This document shows, piece after piece, positions 44,955 through 53,909 of a stretch of 64,000 nt of DNA. The notes beneath the pieces are model-generated. The model searched no databases and was not told the origin of the DNA. It saw nothing but the letters and a program-made list of their open reading frames with translations. This DNA comes from Sulfurovum sp. NBC37-1. GTDB lineage: Bacteria; Campylobacterota; Campylobacteria; Campylobacterales; Sulfurovaceae. The stretch covers positions 2,418,001 to 2,482,000 of the forward strand of contig NC_009663.1 of assembly GCF_000010345.1 (NCBI RefSeq), in the 5' to 3' direction. The translations under genes were made by a program, and so were the position numbers. Every line of letters starts with the position of its first letter. The stretch's first letter is position 1.

Positions 44955-45330
44955 AAAGCATAACATCTGAAATCACCTCCACAAAAGTTATCTTGACTTT
45001 TACTTTATTCAAATTTCTTCTCCCTACTCTTTTTTAAAAAAGTAGGGAAAAAAACGTCACATCGGTACACTGCTGCTCAGTGACAAAAGAAGCATATTTA
45101 CTCAACAATTTCATATTCGGCGATAGCCTATCTATTAATACAATACATTGTCGTGTCGAACGACCTTGAAAGCGAAGCGATTCGAGAGACACGACGCTTT
45201 TTTGCTTCGTTTTTTCTAAAAAAATGAAGAGAGTAGCACGCCTCGAGAATAACTTGGAGGCAACTTTACAAACAAACACAAATTAGCTTTACCTTTTAGA
45301 AAATTTTGATCGTATGAAAATTGTTTTAGC
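44955..45330. other. Gene-free stretch with hairpins
   Basis: I see no convincing gene here; an 81-codon minus-strand frame (45034-45279) has no ribosome site and an odd composition. Visible structures: CCCTAC...GTAGGG with an inner T6/A6 run (45022-45047), and TCGTGTC...GACACGA (45151-45194) followed by CGCTTTTTT, a plausible terminator. It may be a decayed gene or a structured RNA. Confidence 0.4.
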
Positions 45331-45332
45331 AG

Positions 45333-45352
45333 TGCGTGTTTACGCACCCTAC
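45333..45352. repeat. Intergenic palindrome of the GTAGGGTG family
   Basis: GTGCGT GTTT ACGCAC followed by CCTAC; same core as 33569-33594 with the outer left arm lost. It lies just after the stop of the minus-strand pseudouridine synthase gene. Confidence 0.5.
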
Positions 45353-45364
45353 AGAGAAAATGAT

Positions 45365-46294
45365 TTACTTCTTGTTGAAGGTACGTTCATCTTTCGGACA
45401 GATAAGGTCATACATCTGTCCAAAATCACTCTTACTTTTTATATGAAACCTATTCCCATAAGTGAAAGAGAGTGTATGCGCATGCAGCATCAGACGTCGT
45501 GCTCCCGTCTCCAGGAAACGTTCTTCTTCACTGATCTCATCTTCGAGATATCGGTTGGCAGTATCAAATGTCGTACCATAGATCGGATCACCAAGAATAG
45601 GATGTTTCACGTGAAACAAATGTACTCTTATCTGGTGTGTTCGTCCTGTCTGTGGGTAGCAGGCTACCAGTGTGGCATCAAGTCTTTCATTGTATCGAAG
45701 AGGTATAAAATCTGTGTGTGATGCCTTGCCCGCATCAGAGATAAAAACTTTGTGCTTGACCCGACTGTAGTCATTGTTTATCTTGATCTTTTCCGAGACC
45801 GAAAAAGGTTCGTTTAGCCTGCCATCCACCCAGGCGAGATAGCTCTTTTTGATCGTTTTGGCCTCAAAGGAATTCTTCAGATGCGTTTCTGCTTTTTTAT
45901 GCTTGCTAGCGAGCAGCAATCCCGATGTTTCCATATCTATGCGGTGTGTCGCATTGGCATTGTCGCCACTGATATGACGTATCTCGTCAAGCATTGAATA
46001 GGGGGTTGACATGGTATTGGGATGCACCAGTACGCCGGAGGGTTTTTCAAAGATCATAAAGTCCCTGTTAGAGAAGAGTGGACATCTTCCCTGTGAAGCC
46101 GCTTTGAAATATACTACTTCCACTTCACCTTCTACGGAGGCACCGGTATTGAAGATGGACTCACCGTCTATCAGTAAGCGTCCTTTTGCCAATACCCGCT
46201 GTGCCTGTCCCTGTGTAAAGTTGAATTGTCTCATAATGAACAGAAAGGCAGGCATCTTATGTTTCACGTGAAACTTCTCTTTGACAAATGGCAT
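45365..46294 (-). CDS. RluA-family pseudouridine synthase
   Basis: 309 residues. Catalytic motif NATHRIDMETSGLLLASKHK with the Asp; CYPQTGRTHQIRVHLFHVKH and PILGDPIYG are the family C-terminal signatures. It modifies uridines in rRNA or tRNA. Two FHVKH segments are encoded by parS sequences, one at the N-terminus, one in the catalytic domain. ATGs at 46252 and 46233 are possible later starts; the N-terminal ~20 residues may not be needed. Confidence 0.88.
   Translation of the reverse strand: MPFVKEKFHVKHKMPAFLFIMRQFNFTQGQAQRVLAKGRLLIDGESIFNTGASVEGEVEVVYFKAASQGRCPLFSNRDFMIFEKPSGVLVHPNTMSTPYSMLDEIRHISGDNANATHRIDMETSGLLLASKHKKAETHLKNSFEAKTIKKSYLAWVDGRLNEPFSVSEKIKINNDYSRVKHKVFISDAGKASHTDFIPLRYNERLDATLVACYPQTGRTHQIRVHLFHVKHPILGDPIYGTTFDTANRYLEDEISEEERFLETGARRLMLHAHTLSFTYGNRFHIKSKSDFGQMYDLICPKDERTFNKK
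45603..45618. promoter_or_regulatory. parS site (perfect consensus)
   Basis: TGTTTCACGTGAAACA inside the RluA-type gene, coding for part of LFHVKHP. Second perfect copy of the cluster. Confidence 0.8.
46260..46275. promoter_or_regulatory. parS site, one mismatch
   Basis: TGTTTCACGTGAAACT matches 15 of 16 bases. It lies at the 5' end of the RluA-type gene and encodes the FHVKH of the possible N-terminal extension. Confidence 0.7.
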
Positions 46295-46365
46295 ATGTTC
46301 TAACCCTTATGTAACTGCTATTTTGGTAGAATAATACCAAAATTTTACAGACATAAAGGTATGGC

Positions 46366-47697
46366 ATGGTAGAAAGATATTCACGAGAAGAGATGGCGAA
46401 GAACTGGACGATGCAAGCAAAGTATCAGGCATGGCTCGATGTAGAGCTTGCCGTGGTCAAAGCATGGAACAGGATAGGGCTTATCCCTGATGAGGATGCA
46501 GAGAAGATCGTAAAGAATGCGGGTTTTTCCGTAGAGCGTATCGATGAGATCGAAGCGGTCACCAAGCATGACCTTATTGCATTTACCACATCCGTTTCCG
46601 AAACACTGGGGGAAGAAAGCCGCTGGTTCCACTACGGCATGACAAGTTCCGATACTGTCGATACTGCCGTAGCGCTTCAAATGGTACGTTCCCTCAAGAT
46701 CATCATCGAAGATGTGAAGATGATGATGGAGTCCATCAAGAAAAGAGCGATTGAGCACAAAATGACGCTGATGGTGGGAAGAAGCCACGGGATCCATGGT
46801 GAGCCCATCACATTCGGCCTAGTTCTGGCCGTCTGGTATGACGAAATGGCAAGACATCTCGAGAACCTCGAACAGACCATGGAAGTGATCAGGGTAGGTC
46901 AGATCTCAGGCGCTATGGGTAACTTCGCACACGCCCCGCTCGAGCTTGAAGAGTACGCCATGGAAGAGCTTGGACTCAAACCTGCTCCGGTATCCAACCA
47001 GGTGATCCAGAGAGACCGTTATGCACGTCTGGCATCTGCATTGGCGCTTCTGGCCTCTTCCATTGAAAAATTCGCGGTACAGGTACGTCACTGGCAGCGT
47101 ACAGAGGTTTATGAAGTGGAAGAATATTTTGCCAAAGGACAGAAGGGGTCTTCGGCTATGCCCCATAAAAGAAACCCGATCCTTACGGAGAACATCACAG
47201 GACTGGCACGTATCATCCGAGCCTATGCTGTGCCGGCTATGGAAAATGTGGCGCTTTGGCATGAGAGAGATATCTCCCACTCTTCTACGGAGCGTTTCTG
47301 GCTTCCGGATTCATTCATCACTTCAGACTTCATGCTCCACCGTATGAATGGTGTGATCGCCAACATGACCGTGATGCCGGAAAATATGATGAAGAACCTG
47401 AACCAGACCGGCGGACTTGTATTTTCCCAGCGTGTGTTGCTTGAACTGCCTAAAGCAGGTGTAAGCCGTGAAGATGCTTACAAGATCGTGCAGCGCAATG
47501 CCATGAAAGTATGGGAAGAGATCCAGCAGGGAAAACCTACCGTCAATGAAAAAGGAGAATCTCTCTACCTTCAGTACCTTCTTGCAGATGACGAGTTACG
47601 CAAATCTCTCAGCGAAGAGCAAATCCGTGACTGTTTCAACTACGACTACTATACGAAGAACGTTGACAGGATCTTCGACAGAGTGTTCAACAAGTAA
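46366..47697 (+). CDS. purB: Adenylosuccinate lyase
   Basis: 443 residues. Fumarase-superfamily signature GSSAMPHKRNPILTENITG; catalytic His regions GRSHGIHGEPITFG and MTSSDTVDTAVAL. It splits succinyl-AICAR and adenylosuccinate in purine synthesis. Starts MVERYSREEMAKNWTMQAKY. It stands alone, preceded by a TAGAATAAT-type -10 box. Confidence 0.97.
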   Translation: MVERYSREEMAKNWTMQAKYQAWLDVELAVVKAWNRIGLIPDEDAEKIVKNAGFSVERIDEIEAVTKHDLIAFTTSVSETLGEESRWFHYGMTSSDTVDTAVALQMVRSLKIIIEDVKMMMESIKKRAIEHKMTLMVGRSHGIHGEPITFGLVLAVWYDEMARHLENLEQTMEVIRVGQISGAMGNFAHAPLELEEYAMEELGLKPAPVSNQVIQRDRYARLASALALLASSIEKFAVQVRHWQRTEVYEVEEYFAKGQKGSSAMPHKRNPILTENITGLARIIRAYAVPAMENVALWHERDISHSSTERFWLPDSFITSDFMLHRMNGVIANMTVMPENMMKNLNQTGGLVFSQRVLLELPKAGVSREDAYKIVQRNAMKVWEEIQQGKPTVNEKGESLYLQYLLADDELRKSLSEEQIRDCFNYDYYTKNVDRIFDRVFNK

Positions 47698-47707
47698 CAC
47701 GATACGC

Positions 47708-47730
47708 GAAGGGTGGGGAATCCCGCCCTG
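47708..47730. repeat. Intergenic palindrome of the GTAGGGTG family
   Basis: GGGTGGG GAAT CCCGCCC, with one G-T pair, soon after the purB stop. Likely terminator. The remaining gap to nrdA is AT-rich and holds no gene. Confidence 0.5.
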
Positions 47731-47948
47731 CAAAATTACCTTTTTAATCATAATATTTCTTCAAAAAAATTTCTTATATTTTCACCAGTGCCCACCCAGA
47801 CAAGCTTTCAGAAAGTATCATCTTTCCTTATAACAATATTGGCTAAAAATGATACAGAAATTAACAAATCTACAAGTATATTTTCTGTAAAATCGTTTCA
47901 AGTTTTCGCTCGAAAATGAGCGTATTTTTTAACTACCTGGGAGTAACA

Positions 47949-50318
47949 ATGGTCAGAGTTGTAAAGCGTAACGGAAGAGTAGAGACACTGGATGTATCCA
48001 AGATCCAGAAATATACATCGGCAGCTGTCGAAGGGCTTGACGACGTAAGTCAAAGTGAACTGGAAGTTGATGCCAAACTGCAGTTCCGTGACATGATCAC
48101 TTCCGAAGAGATACAGACAACGCTCATCAAAACAGCTGTTGACAAGATCGATATTGACAGACCGAACTGGACCTTCGTTGCCGCCCGACTTTTCCTCTAT
48201 GACATTTATCATAAAGCAACAGGCTTTACCGGGTATAACCATCTGCGTGAGTACTTTGAACGTGGCGAGAAAGAAGGGCGTATCGTCCTTGGGCTTAAAG
48301 ACAAGTATGACCTTGATGATCTCAATGACTACATCAAGCCCGAGCGTGATCTGCAGTTCAACTATCTTGGCCTTCGTACACTGTATGACCGATACCTTCT
48401 CAAAGACAGGAACGGTGTACCCATCGAACTGCCGCAGCAGCTTTTCATGGGTGTTGCGATGTTCCTTGCACAGAATGAATTCGACTGTCAGACCTGGGCG
48501 AAGAAATTCTATGACATTTTGAGTAAATTCGAGGTCATGGCGGCAACCCCGACACTCTCCAATGCCAGAACACCACGACACCAGCTCAGCTCATGCTACA
48601 TTGGGTCCACGCCTGATAACATCGAGGGTATTTTTGACGGATACAAAGAGATGGCGCTGCTTTCCAAATTCGGTGGCGGTATCGGTTGGGACTGGACGCT
48701 TGTTCGCGGTATGGGCTCCTATATCGACGGTCACAAACATGCTGCAGGCGGTATCGTACCTTTCCTCAAGATCGCCAATGACGTTGCCATTGCGGTGGAT
48801 CAGCTGGGGACACGTAAAGGTGCCATAGCCGTCTACCTGGAACCATGGCATGTGGATGTCCGGGATTTCCTTGATCTCAAGAAGAACTCCGGTGAAGAGC
48901 GCCGACGAGCACATGATCTCTTCCCTGCACTCTGGCTGAACGACCTCTTTATGAAAAGAGTTGAAGAAGATGCAACGTGGACACTTTTCGATCCGTTCGA
49001 AGTGACAGAGTTGACAGAACTTTACGGTGAGGAGTTCGAAAAAAGATATGTGGAGCTTGAACACTCCGATGCAGACATCACCAGGGAAGTCATCTCTGCA
49101 AAAGGTCTATGGAAAGAGATCCTCCGGTCCTATTTTGAAACGGGGAACCCTTTCCTGACCTTTAAGGATGCTGCCAACAGAGCCAACCCGAACAAACATG
49201 TCGGTATCATCAGGTCTTCAAACCTCTGTACGGAAATCTTCCAGAATACAGCACCCAACACCTACAAGACACGTTTTACCTTTACAGACGGCAGCATAGA
49301 GTCCTATGACGAGAACGAAATGTTGACAGTTGACAACGGTACGACCAAGCCTGCCAAGAAGGTCACGGCACTTGACAGTCTGGGCGGCAAACAGATCTGG
49401 ATCGTTGACAAAGAGAAGATCGACGGGGATACGGCTGTATGTAACCTCGCTTCCATCAATCTCTCCAAGATCCATACCAAAGAGGACATCGCACGCGTTG
49501 TGCCTACCGCTGTACGTATGCTTGACAACGTCATCGACCTCAACTTCTACCCATTGGCCAAAGTGAAGAGGACCAATGAGAAGTCAAGGTCTATCGGACT
49601 CGGTGTTATGGGTGAAGCACAGATGCTTGCGGAAAATCAGATCGCCTGGGGAAGCCATGACCATTTTACCAAGATCGATGAAGTAATGGAGTCCGTCTCC
49701 TACTACGCTATAGAGGCATCCAGCAACCTTGCACTTGAAAAAGGAAAGTACCCTACCTTTGACGGTTCCGACTGGTCCAAAGGGATCTTTCCTATTGACA
49801 AGGCCAATGAAAATGCCTGTAAACTCGTTGACAGAGGTGGCCTTTTCGGATACAGCCATGACTGGACGGCACTGAGAGAAAAGGTCAAGACAGACGGTAT
49901 GAGAAACGGTTACCTGATGGCAGTCGCACCCACCTCTTCCATCTCCATTCTTACCGGAACCACCCAGGCAATTGAACCGGTCTACAAAAGAAAATGGTTC
50001 GAAGAGAATCTCTCAGGACTCATTCCTGTAACTGCACCAAAGCTTTCTCCGGATACCTGGCAGTACTATACACCGGCGTATGACCTTGACCAGAACGTAC
50101 TCATTAAAGCCGGTGCGATCAGGCAGAAGTGGATCGACCAGGGTCAGAGTCTGAACATCTTCATCACTCTGGACAAAGCCAGCGGTAAATACCTCAACGA
50201 GATCTATATGAACGCCTGGAAGTTCGGTTTGAAATCAACGTACTATCTGAGAAGCCAGTCGCCTGAAAGTTCCAACGACGTGGAAGACAGAAGCCAGGAA
50301 TGCGTCGGATGCCAATAG
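47949..50318 (+). CDS. nrdA: Ribonucleoside-diphosphate reductase, alpha subunit (class I)
   Basis: 789 residues from the ATG at 47949, chosen because GGGAGTAAC precedes it and MVRVVKRNGRVETLDVSKIQ is the start of the ATP cone; an upstream in-frame start lacks a ribosome site. Conserved: SSCYIGSTPDNIEGIF, SNLCTEI with an active cysteine, and the C-terminal redox pair in ECVGCQ. It reduces ribonucleotides for DNA synthesis with an NrdB radical subunit, which is not in the window. Confidence 0.95.
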   Translation: MVRVVKRNGRVETLDVSKIQKYTSAAVEGLDDVSQSELEVDAKLQFRDMITSEEIQTTLIKTAVDKIDIDRPNWTFVAARLFLYDIYHKATGFTGYNHLREYFERGEKEGRIVLGLKDKYDLDDLNDYIKPERDLQFNYLGLRTLYDRYLLKDRNGVPIELPQQLFMGVAMFLAQNEFDCQTWAKKFYDILSKFEVMAATPTLSNARTPRHQLSSCYIGSTPDNIEGIFDGYKEMALLSKFGGGIGWDWTLVRGMGSYIDGHKHAAGGIVPFLKIANDVAIAVDQLGTRKGAIAVYLEPWHVDVRDFLDLKKNSGEERRRAHDLFPALWLNDLFMKRVEEDATWTLFDPFEVTELTELYGEEFEKRYVELEHSDADITREVISAKGLWKEILRSYFETGNPFLTFKDAANRANPNKHVGIIRSSNLCTEIFQNTAPNTYKTRFTFTDGSIESYDENEMLTVDNGTTKPAKKVTALDSLGGKQIWIVDKEKIDGDTAVCNLASINLSKIHTKEDIARVVPTAVRMLDNVIDLNFYPLAKVKRTNEKSRSIGLGVMGEAQMLAENQIAWGSHDHFTKIDEVMESVSYYAIEASSNLALEKGKYPTFDGSDWSKGIFPIDKANENACKLVDRGGLFGYSHDWTALREKVKTDGMRNGYLMAVAPTSSISILTGTTQAIEPVYKRKWFEENLSGLIPVTAPKLSPDTWQYYTPAYDLDQNVLIKAGAIRQKWIDQGQSLNIFITLDKASGKYLNEIYMNAWKFGLKSTYYLRSQSPESSNDVEDRSQECVGCQ

Positions 50319-50333
50319 TTTTCGTTTGATACT

Positions 50334-50360
50334 GTAGGGTGCTGTATCCTCACAGCACCC
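50334..50360. terminator. Hairpin after nrdA
   Basis: GTAGGGTGCTGT ATCCTC ACAGCACCC, 9-bp perfect stem in GGGTGCTGT/ACAGCACCC. A related GGTGC...GCACC hairpin follows at 50389-50414. The rest of the gap to 50612 is AT-rich without a gene. Confidence 0.6.
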
Positions 50361-50612
50361 ATCAATATATTGGGCATTAAAAAGAAATGGTGCCAACAGG
50401 GGACAGCACCCTGCAAATACCCCTAAAATCCAAAATAACCCCTCTACCTCGCAAAATAACATCTTTTAAACATTTTCTCGACCTTTGGTATGGAAAAAAT
50501 AAAAAACAGGCTTATTTTTGCCCTTTTTTCAGCCCCATTTTTTAACGTAAATTAAGATATTATAAAAAAGAATACCGATCGAACAGATCTTTTTATAACA
50601 AAAGGAGGAAAG

Positions 50613-51029
50613 ATGTTACGATACATACTGATACCCCTGATCACTCTGACGATTTTTACATCAGCAGCCGAAAAAAAGGTAAGCACAATTTCATGTGAAC
50701 CTTCCATGGTATACAAATGTACCCTGCAGGGATGTGAAAAAATAAAAGTGGTAAATATTGATGAAGCAGATATCCAGTATTTTGAGATCGACCTTGCAAA
50801 GAAATCACTAGCAGGGAAGATCGGTAATGCTACGGTGGATGTAGAGAATATCATCAGCAGACACGGAAACGAAAAAAATTTCATTTTTTTCGGGACCCAT
50901 GCCGATTCGGAATATGACTGGGTCCTCCGGATCAACAAGAAAAGCAAAAAGATGGTTCTGCTCGCTACCAATACCGAAGAGGACGGGTTCACTGTTTACG
51001 GTACATGCAAATGGGAGGAAGGACAATGA
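50613..51029 (+). CDS. Secreted hypothetical protein
   Basis: 138 residues with a signal peptide (MLRYILIPLITLTIFTSAAE). The mature part has three early cysteines (ISCEPSMVYKCTLQGCEKIK) and one late (YGTCKWEEGQ), possibly two disulfides. No family recognised. AAGGAGGAAAG is an excellent ribosome site. The stop overlaps the next start (ATGA), so the two secreted proteins are coupled. Confidence 0.75.
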   Translation: MLRYILIPLITLTIFTSAAEKKVSTISCEPSMVYKCTLQGCEKIKVVNIDEADIQYFEIDLAKKSLAGKIGNATVDVENIISRHGNEKNFIFFGTHADSEYDWVLRINKKSKKMVLLATNTEEDGFTVYGTCKWEEGQ

Positions 51030-51706
51030 AAAAGATACTTATTTTCCTGCTCATCACAAGTACTTTCTCGTTTGCAGGAGGGAACGTACTCTACTCTCTC
51101 GATTTCACGAAACAGAAAGACGGTGACGCCAAAGCGTGGCTGCGCTCCAAAGGTTTCAAGTTTATGCTCGAGGCTTCCAAGCTTTCTATGAAATTCAAAG
51201 GCGGGAAACTGGTCATCTCAACTTCGGGCGAATATGCAGGCATGATCGGTGTAAAATTGCCCTCGAGTAGGTATCTTAAAAATATAGGGTCCGTCAAGAT
51301 CGTCTGGGGCGTGGACAAATTCCCCAAAGGCGCGGACTGGGCCGGCGGGAACAACCGGCTTGCCATCGGAGCACTAATCGCCCTGGGAACGGAAAAACTC
51401 AGTTCCGGCCTTCCGCTGGGCATCAACGCCGCTCCTCCTTTTTTCGGTCCCTTTATAGGAGAGAAAGAACGTGTGGGGGGACGCTACCTCGGTAAGCTTT
51501 ACAAAAAGGGTGGCCGCTACTACTGTGTTTCCAACAAAAATAGCGGAGCAACGGTCACAACCCATTTCGGCATCAGCCAAAAGTACCAGCAGGAGTTCAA
51601 AAAACCTGCCCCGCCGGTCACAGCTTTTGCCTTCCAGATGAATACAGAAGACACCAGCGGCGGTGCGCAAGCATTTATTAAAAGTATCACGTTTTATAGC
51701 AAGTAA
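51026..51706 (+). CDS. Secreted hypothetical protein
   Basis: 226 residues from the ATG at 51026 (MKKILIFLLITSTFSFAGGN), the start that gives a signal peptide and the coupling with the upstream gene; an ATG at 51005 is less likely. The mature part looks beta-rich, with VLYSLDFTKQKDGDAKAWL, and KIVWGVDKFPKGADWAGGNN. Resembles carbohydrate-binding or DUF3047-like folds in general look, but I cannot assign it. Confidence 0.7.
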   Translation: MKKILIFLLITSTFSFAGGNVLYSLDFTKQKDGDAKAWLRSKGFKFMLEASKLSMKFKGGKLVISTSGEYAGMIGVKLPSSRYLKNIGSVKIVWGVDKFPKGADWAGGNNRLAIGALIALGTEKLSSGLPLGINAAPPFFGPFIGEKERVGGRYLGKLYKKGGRYYCVSNKNSGATVTTHFGISQKYQQEFKKPAPPVTAFAFQMNTEDTSGGAQAFIKSITFYSK

Positions 51707-51719
51707 AAAGATCTGAAAG

Positions 51720-53261
51720 ATGAGACTGTCCCATGTCATACCTATCACCGTTGCACTCTTTCTTGCAGGATGCACCCCCGCGCCTGAACTCTACTCCCGG
51801 ACCTCCTCCCATGCCCTGAAAAACTACAGATCTACGGATCTGGGAAAGCGCATTGAGCAGGAAGTATCAAAACACCCAGGAAGATCGGGTTTCAATATGA
51901 TCCCCTACGGACGCGACGCTTTTACGGCACGTATCGCCATGACCGATTTGACAGATAAAACCCTGGATCTGCAGTACTACCTCTGGGACCAGGATGAAAC
52001 AGGCCGTCTGCTTGCCCTTCATACACTTCGTGTCGCAGACAGAGGAGTCAAGGTGCGCGTACTTCTTGATGATATCGGCCTGCAGGGTCGTGACGATATG
52101 ATCGCGGCCATGGATGCCCACCCGAATATAGAGATACGTATCTTCAACCCTTTTTCAAGCCGCGGAATGCATCTGGTTGATTTCATGACCGACATGGAGA
52201 GGGTGAACCACCGTATGCACAACAAGACCGTTATCATGGATAATACCTTTGCTATTGTCGGTGGACGGAATATAGGGAACCACTATTTCGGCGTTTCCGA
52301 CGACATCAACTTCAGGGACCTCGATATCGCTACGGTAGGGCTTGTCGTACGCGACGTCTCAAAGATGTACGACTATTACTGGAACGGGAAATGGTCCGTA
52401 CCTATTTCTGCTTTGGTGAAAAAACACTATACTATGGAAGACCTCGAAAAAGAGCGGCAAAGACTCGAAACACAGGTAAAGAAAGACCGATATCCGTATC
52501 CTCTGTCAGAGGACAATAAGCGTCTGAAACACGACATGAGAAAGATTCTGCAGCAGGCAGTATGGGCCAAAGGGAAAATTATATGGAACGATCCTGTACA
52601 GATGCAGCGGGACAGGGAGAAGCAGATCAACACGATGATAACCAAGCTTCAGAACCGTCTCGAACATCTCAAGAAGAGCTTTTTGATAGAGAACCCCTAC
52701 TTCGTTCCTCAGGAGAACGGAGTAAAACGTTTGGCCGCCATGAGAGAACGCGGTGTACGCATACGCATTTTGACCAATTCACTGAGGGCCAACGATGTAC
52801 TCGCCACCTATGCTGGGTATGAAAAGTACCGGAAAGAGCTCCTGCAGCAGGGTATAGAGATCTATGAGCTGCGGGACGACGCAGGATCAAGCAGGATCAT
52901 CAACCATCATGCGGTCAAGACTGATGTCCGTACGGGGCTGCACTCCAAAGTAATGATCTTTGATGAAAAAGATGTTTTTGTAGGCAGTTTCAATCTTGAT
53001 CCGCGATCATCCGTCATCAACACCGAAGGCGGACTCTATGTCAACAGCCCTGCCCTGACAAAAAAGATAGAGAGCTACATGAATGAAGGGATCGACCTGA
53101 GAAATGCATACCGGCTCGGGCTCGATGCGAAGGGACATATTACATGGACCACGATCGAGAACGGCAGGAAGGTGATCTATACCTCTGAACCAGATGTAAG
53201 CGCCTGGGACAAAGTGAAAGTGAATCTTTTACAGCTGCTCCCCCTGGAAGGGCAGCTGTAA
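51720..53261 (+). CDS. Phospholipase D-family lipoprotein, cardiolipin-synthase-like
   Basis: 513 residues. Lipobox FLAGC at the end of a signal peptide, so membrane-anchored outside the cytosol. Two HxK motifs: NHRMHNKTVIMDNTFAIVGG with RNIGNHYF (~160-190), and GLHSKVMIFDEKDVFVGSFN with LDPRSSVINTE (~405-440). The layout matches YmdC/ClsC-like proteins that make or remodel cardiolipin or cut phospholipids. Likely in the same transcript as the two secreted proteins before it (13 bases gap). Confidence 0.85.
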   Translation: MRLSHVIPITVALFLAGCTPAPELYSRTSSHALKNYRSTDLGKRIEQEVSKHPGRSGFNMIPYGRDAFTARIAMTDLTDKTLDLQYYLWDQDETGRLLALHTLRVADRGVKVRVLLDDIGLQGRDDMIAAMDAHPNIEIRIFNPFSSRGMHLVDFMTDMERVNHRMHNKTVIMDNTFAIVGGRNIGNHYFGVSDDINFRDLDIATVGLVVRDVSKMYDYYWNGKWSVPISALVKKHYTMEDLEKERQRLETQVKKDRYPYPLSEDNKRLKHDMRKILQQAVWAKGKIIWNDPVQMQRDREKQINTMITKLQNRLEHLKKSFLIENPYFVPQENGVKRLAAMRERGVRIRILTNSLRANDVLATYAGYEKYRKELLQQGIEIYELRDDAGSSRIINHHAVKTDVRTGLHSKVMIFDEKDVFVGSFNLDPRSSVINTEGGLYVNSPALTKKIESYMNEGIDLRNAYRLGLDAKGHITWTTIENGRKVIYTSEPDVSAWDKVKVNLLQLLPLEGQL

Positions 53262-53287
53262 CAGGGAATAAATGAGTCTTGCTCCAA

Positions 53288-53896
53288 TCAATACGGAGAG
53301 GCAACGGCCCTGTAAACCAGTGTATCGCCCTCATAGAACGGCTGATAGTATGAACTTCCACATCTTCTGTAACTGACGCCGCCGACATGAACTGTCGTAC
53401 AGGTAGAAGGCATCGTGGAAGCGGCAACAACAGAACCGATGGCCATACCTGTTGCAAAGGCGAGGATCGGCGCACCACGGTAATATCCGTAATGTCCATG
53501 CCCGTGATAATGCCCACCTCCGCCATAGTAACGGTGATTGACATTCACGTTCCTGTTGACGTTCCGGTTCACGTTTCTGTTGACATTTCTGTTCCGGTTC
53601 ACGTTCCTGTTCCTGTTTCTGGTGTTGGCGCGGTTGGCTGTTCTGTTCCGTGTATGCGCACGGTTTCCGCCTCTGTGGACGTTGCCTATTCTGGCACCAC
53701 CGCCCCTTCTGGCACCACCGCCGCCCCTTCTCGCTTCTGCCGTATTGAACAGTGAGACATCGAGGGCTGTAGGGAATGCGGTGAACCCATTATGGGCTGT
53801 CCGAATATCGGGTTTGACGCTTACCGAAGGAGAAAAGACACCTATGGCTACAGCGATAACTGCAAATTTGACTAAAAATCTATTATACTTTTTCAT
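53288..53896 (-). CDS. Exported Asn/Arg-repeat and Gly/His-rich protein
   Basis: 202 residues. An N-terminal hydrophobic segment (FLVKFAVIAVAIGVFSPSVS), then an Arg/Gly stretch, a run of NRNVNRNVNRN repeats (~90-120), a GGGGHYHGHGHYGYY segment that could bind metal, a short hydrophobic helix (APILAFATGMAIGSVVAAST) and a C-terminal domain with two Cys. This design is common in exported envelope proteins of unknown function. The 3' end overlaps nothing; the DUF2092-like gene lies 13 bases upstream on the same strand. Confidence 0.7.
   Translation of the reverse strand: MKKYNRFLVKFAVIAVAIGVFSPSVSVKPDIRTAHNGFTAFPTALDVSLFNTAEARRGGGGARRGGGARIGNVHRGGNRAHTRNRTANRANTRNRNRNVNRNRNVNRNVNRNVNRNVNVNHRYYGGGGHYHGHGHYGYYRGAPILAFATGMAIGSVVAASTMPSTCTTVHVGGVSYRRCGSSYYQPFYEGDTLVYRAVASPY
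53540..53625 (-). repeat. Short tandem repeats in the Asn/Arg-repeat gene
   Basis: Repeats of AACAGGAACGTGAACCGG-like units encode the NRNVNRN run. Repeat number may vary between strains by slippage. Confidence 0.6.
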
Positions 53897-53909
53897 GATC
53901 TTCCCCTCC

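Noticed and set aside
45034-45279. 81-codon minus-strand frame in the gap after rlmN
   Set aside because: No ribosome site, no similarity that I recognise, and it covers two strong hairpins; kept only as part of a non-coding stretch.
44934-47948. Replication origin near the parS cluster
   Set aside because: I found no cluster of DnaA boxes (TTATCCACA-like) and no dnaA gene in the window, so an origin is not claimed here.
53540-53625. Regular short repeats that might be a CRISPR array
   Set aside because: The units are coding, without spacers of constant length, and lie within a reading frame. I see no CRISPR array or cas gene anywhere in the window.
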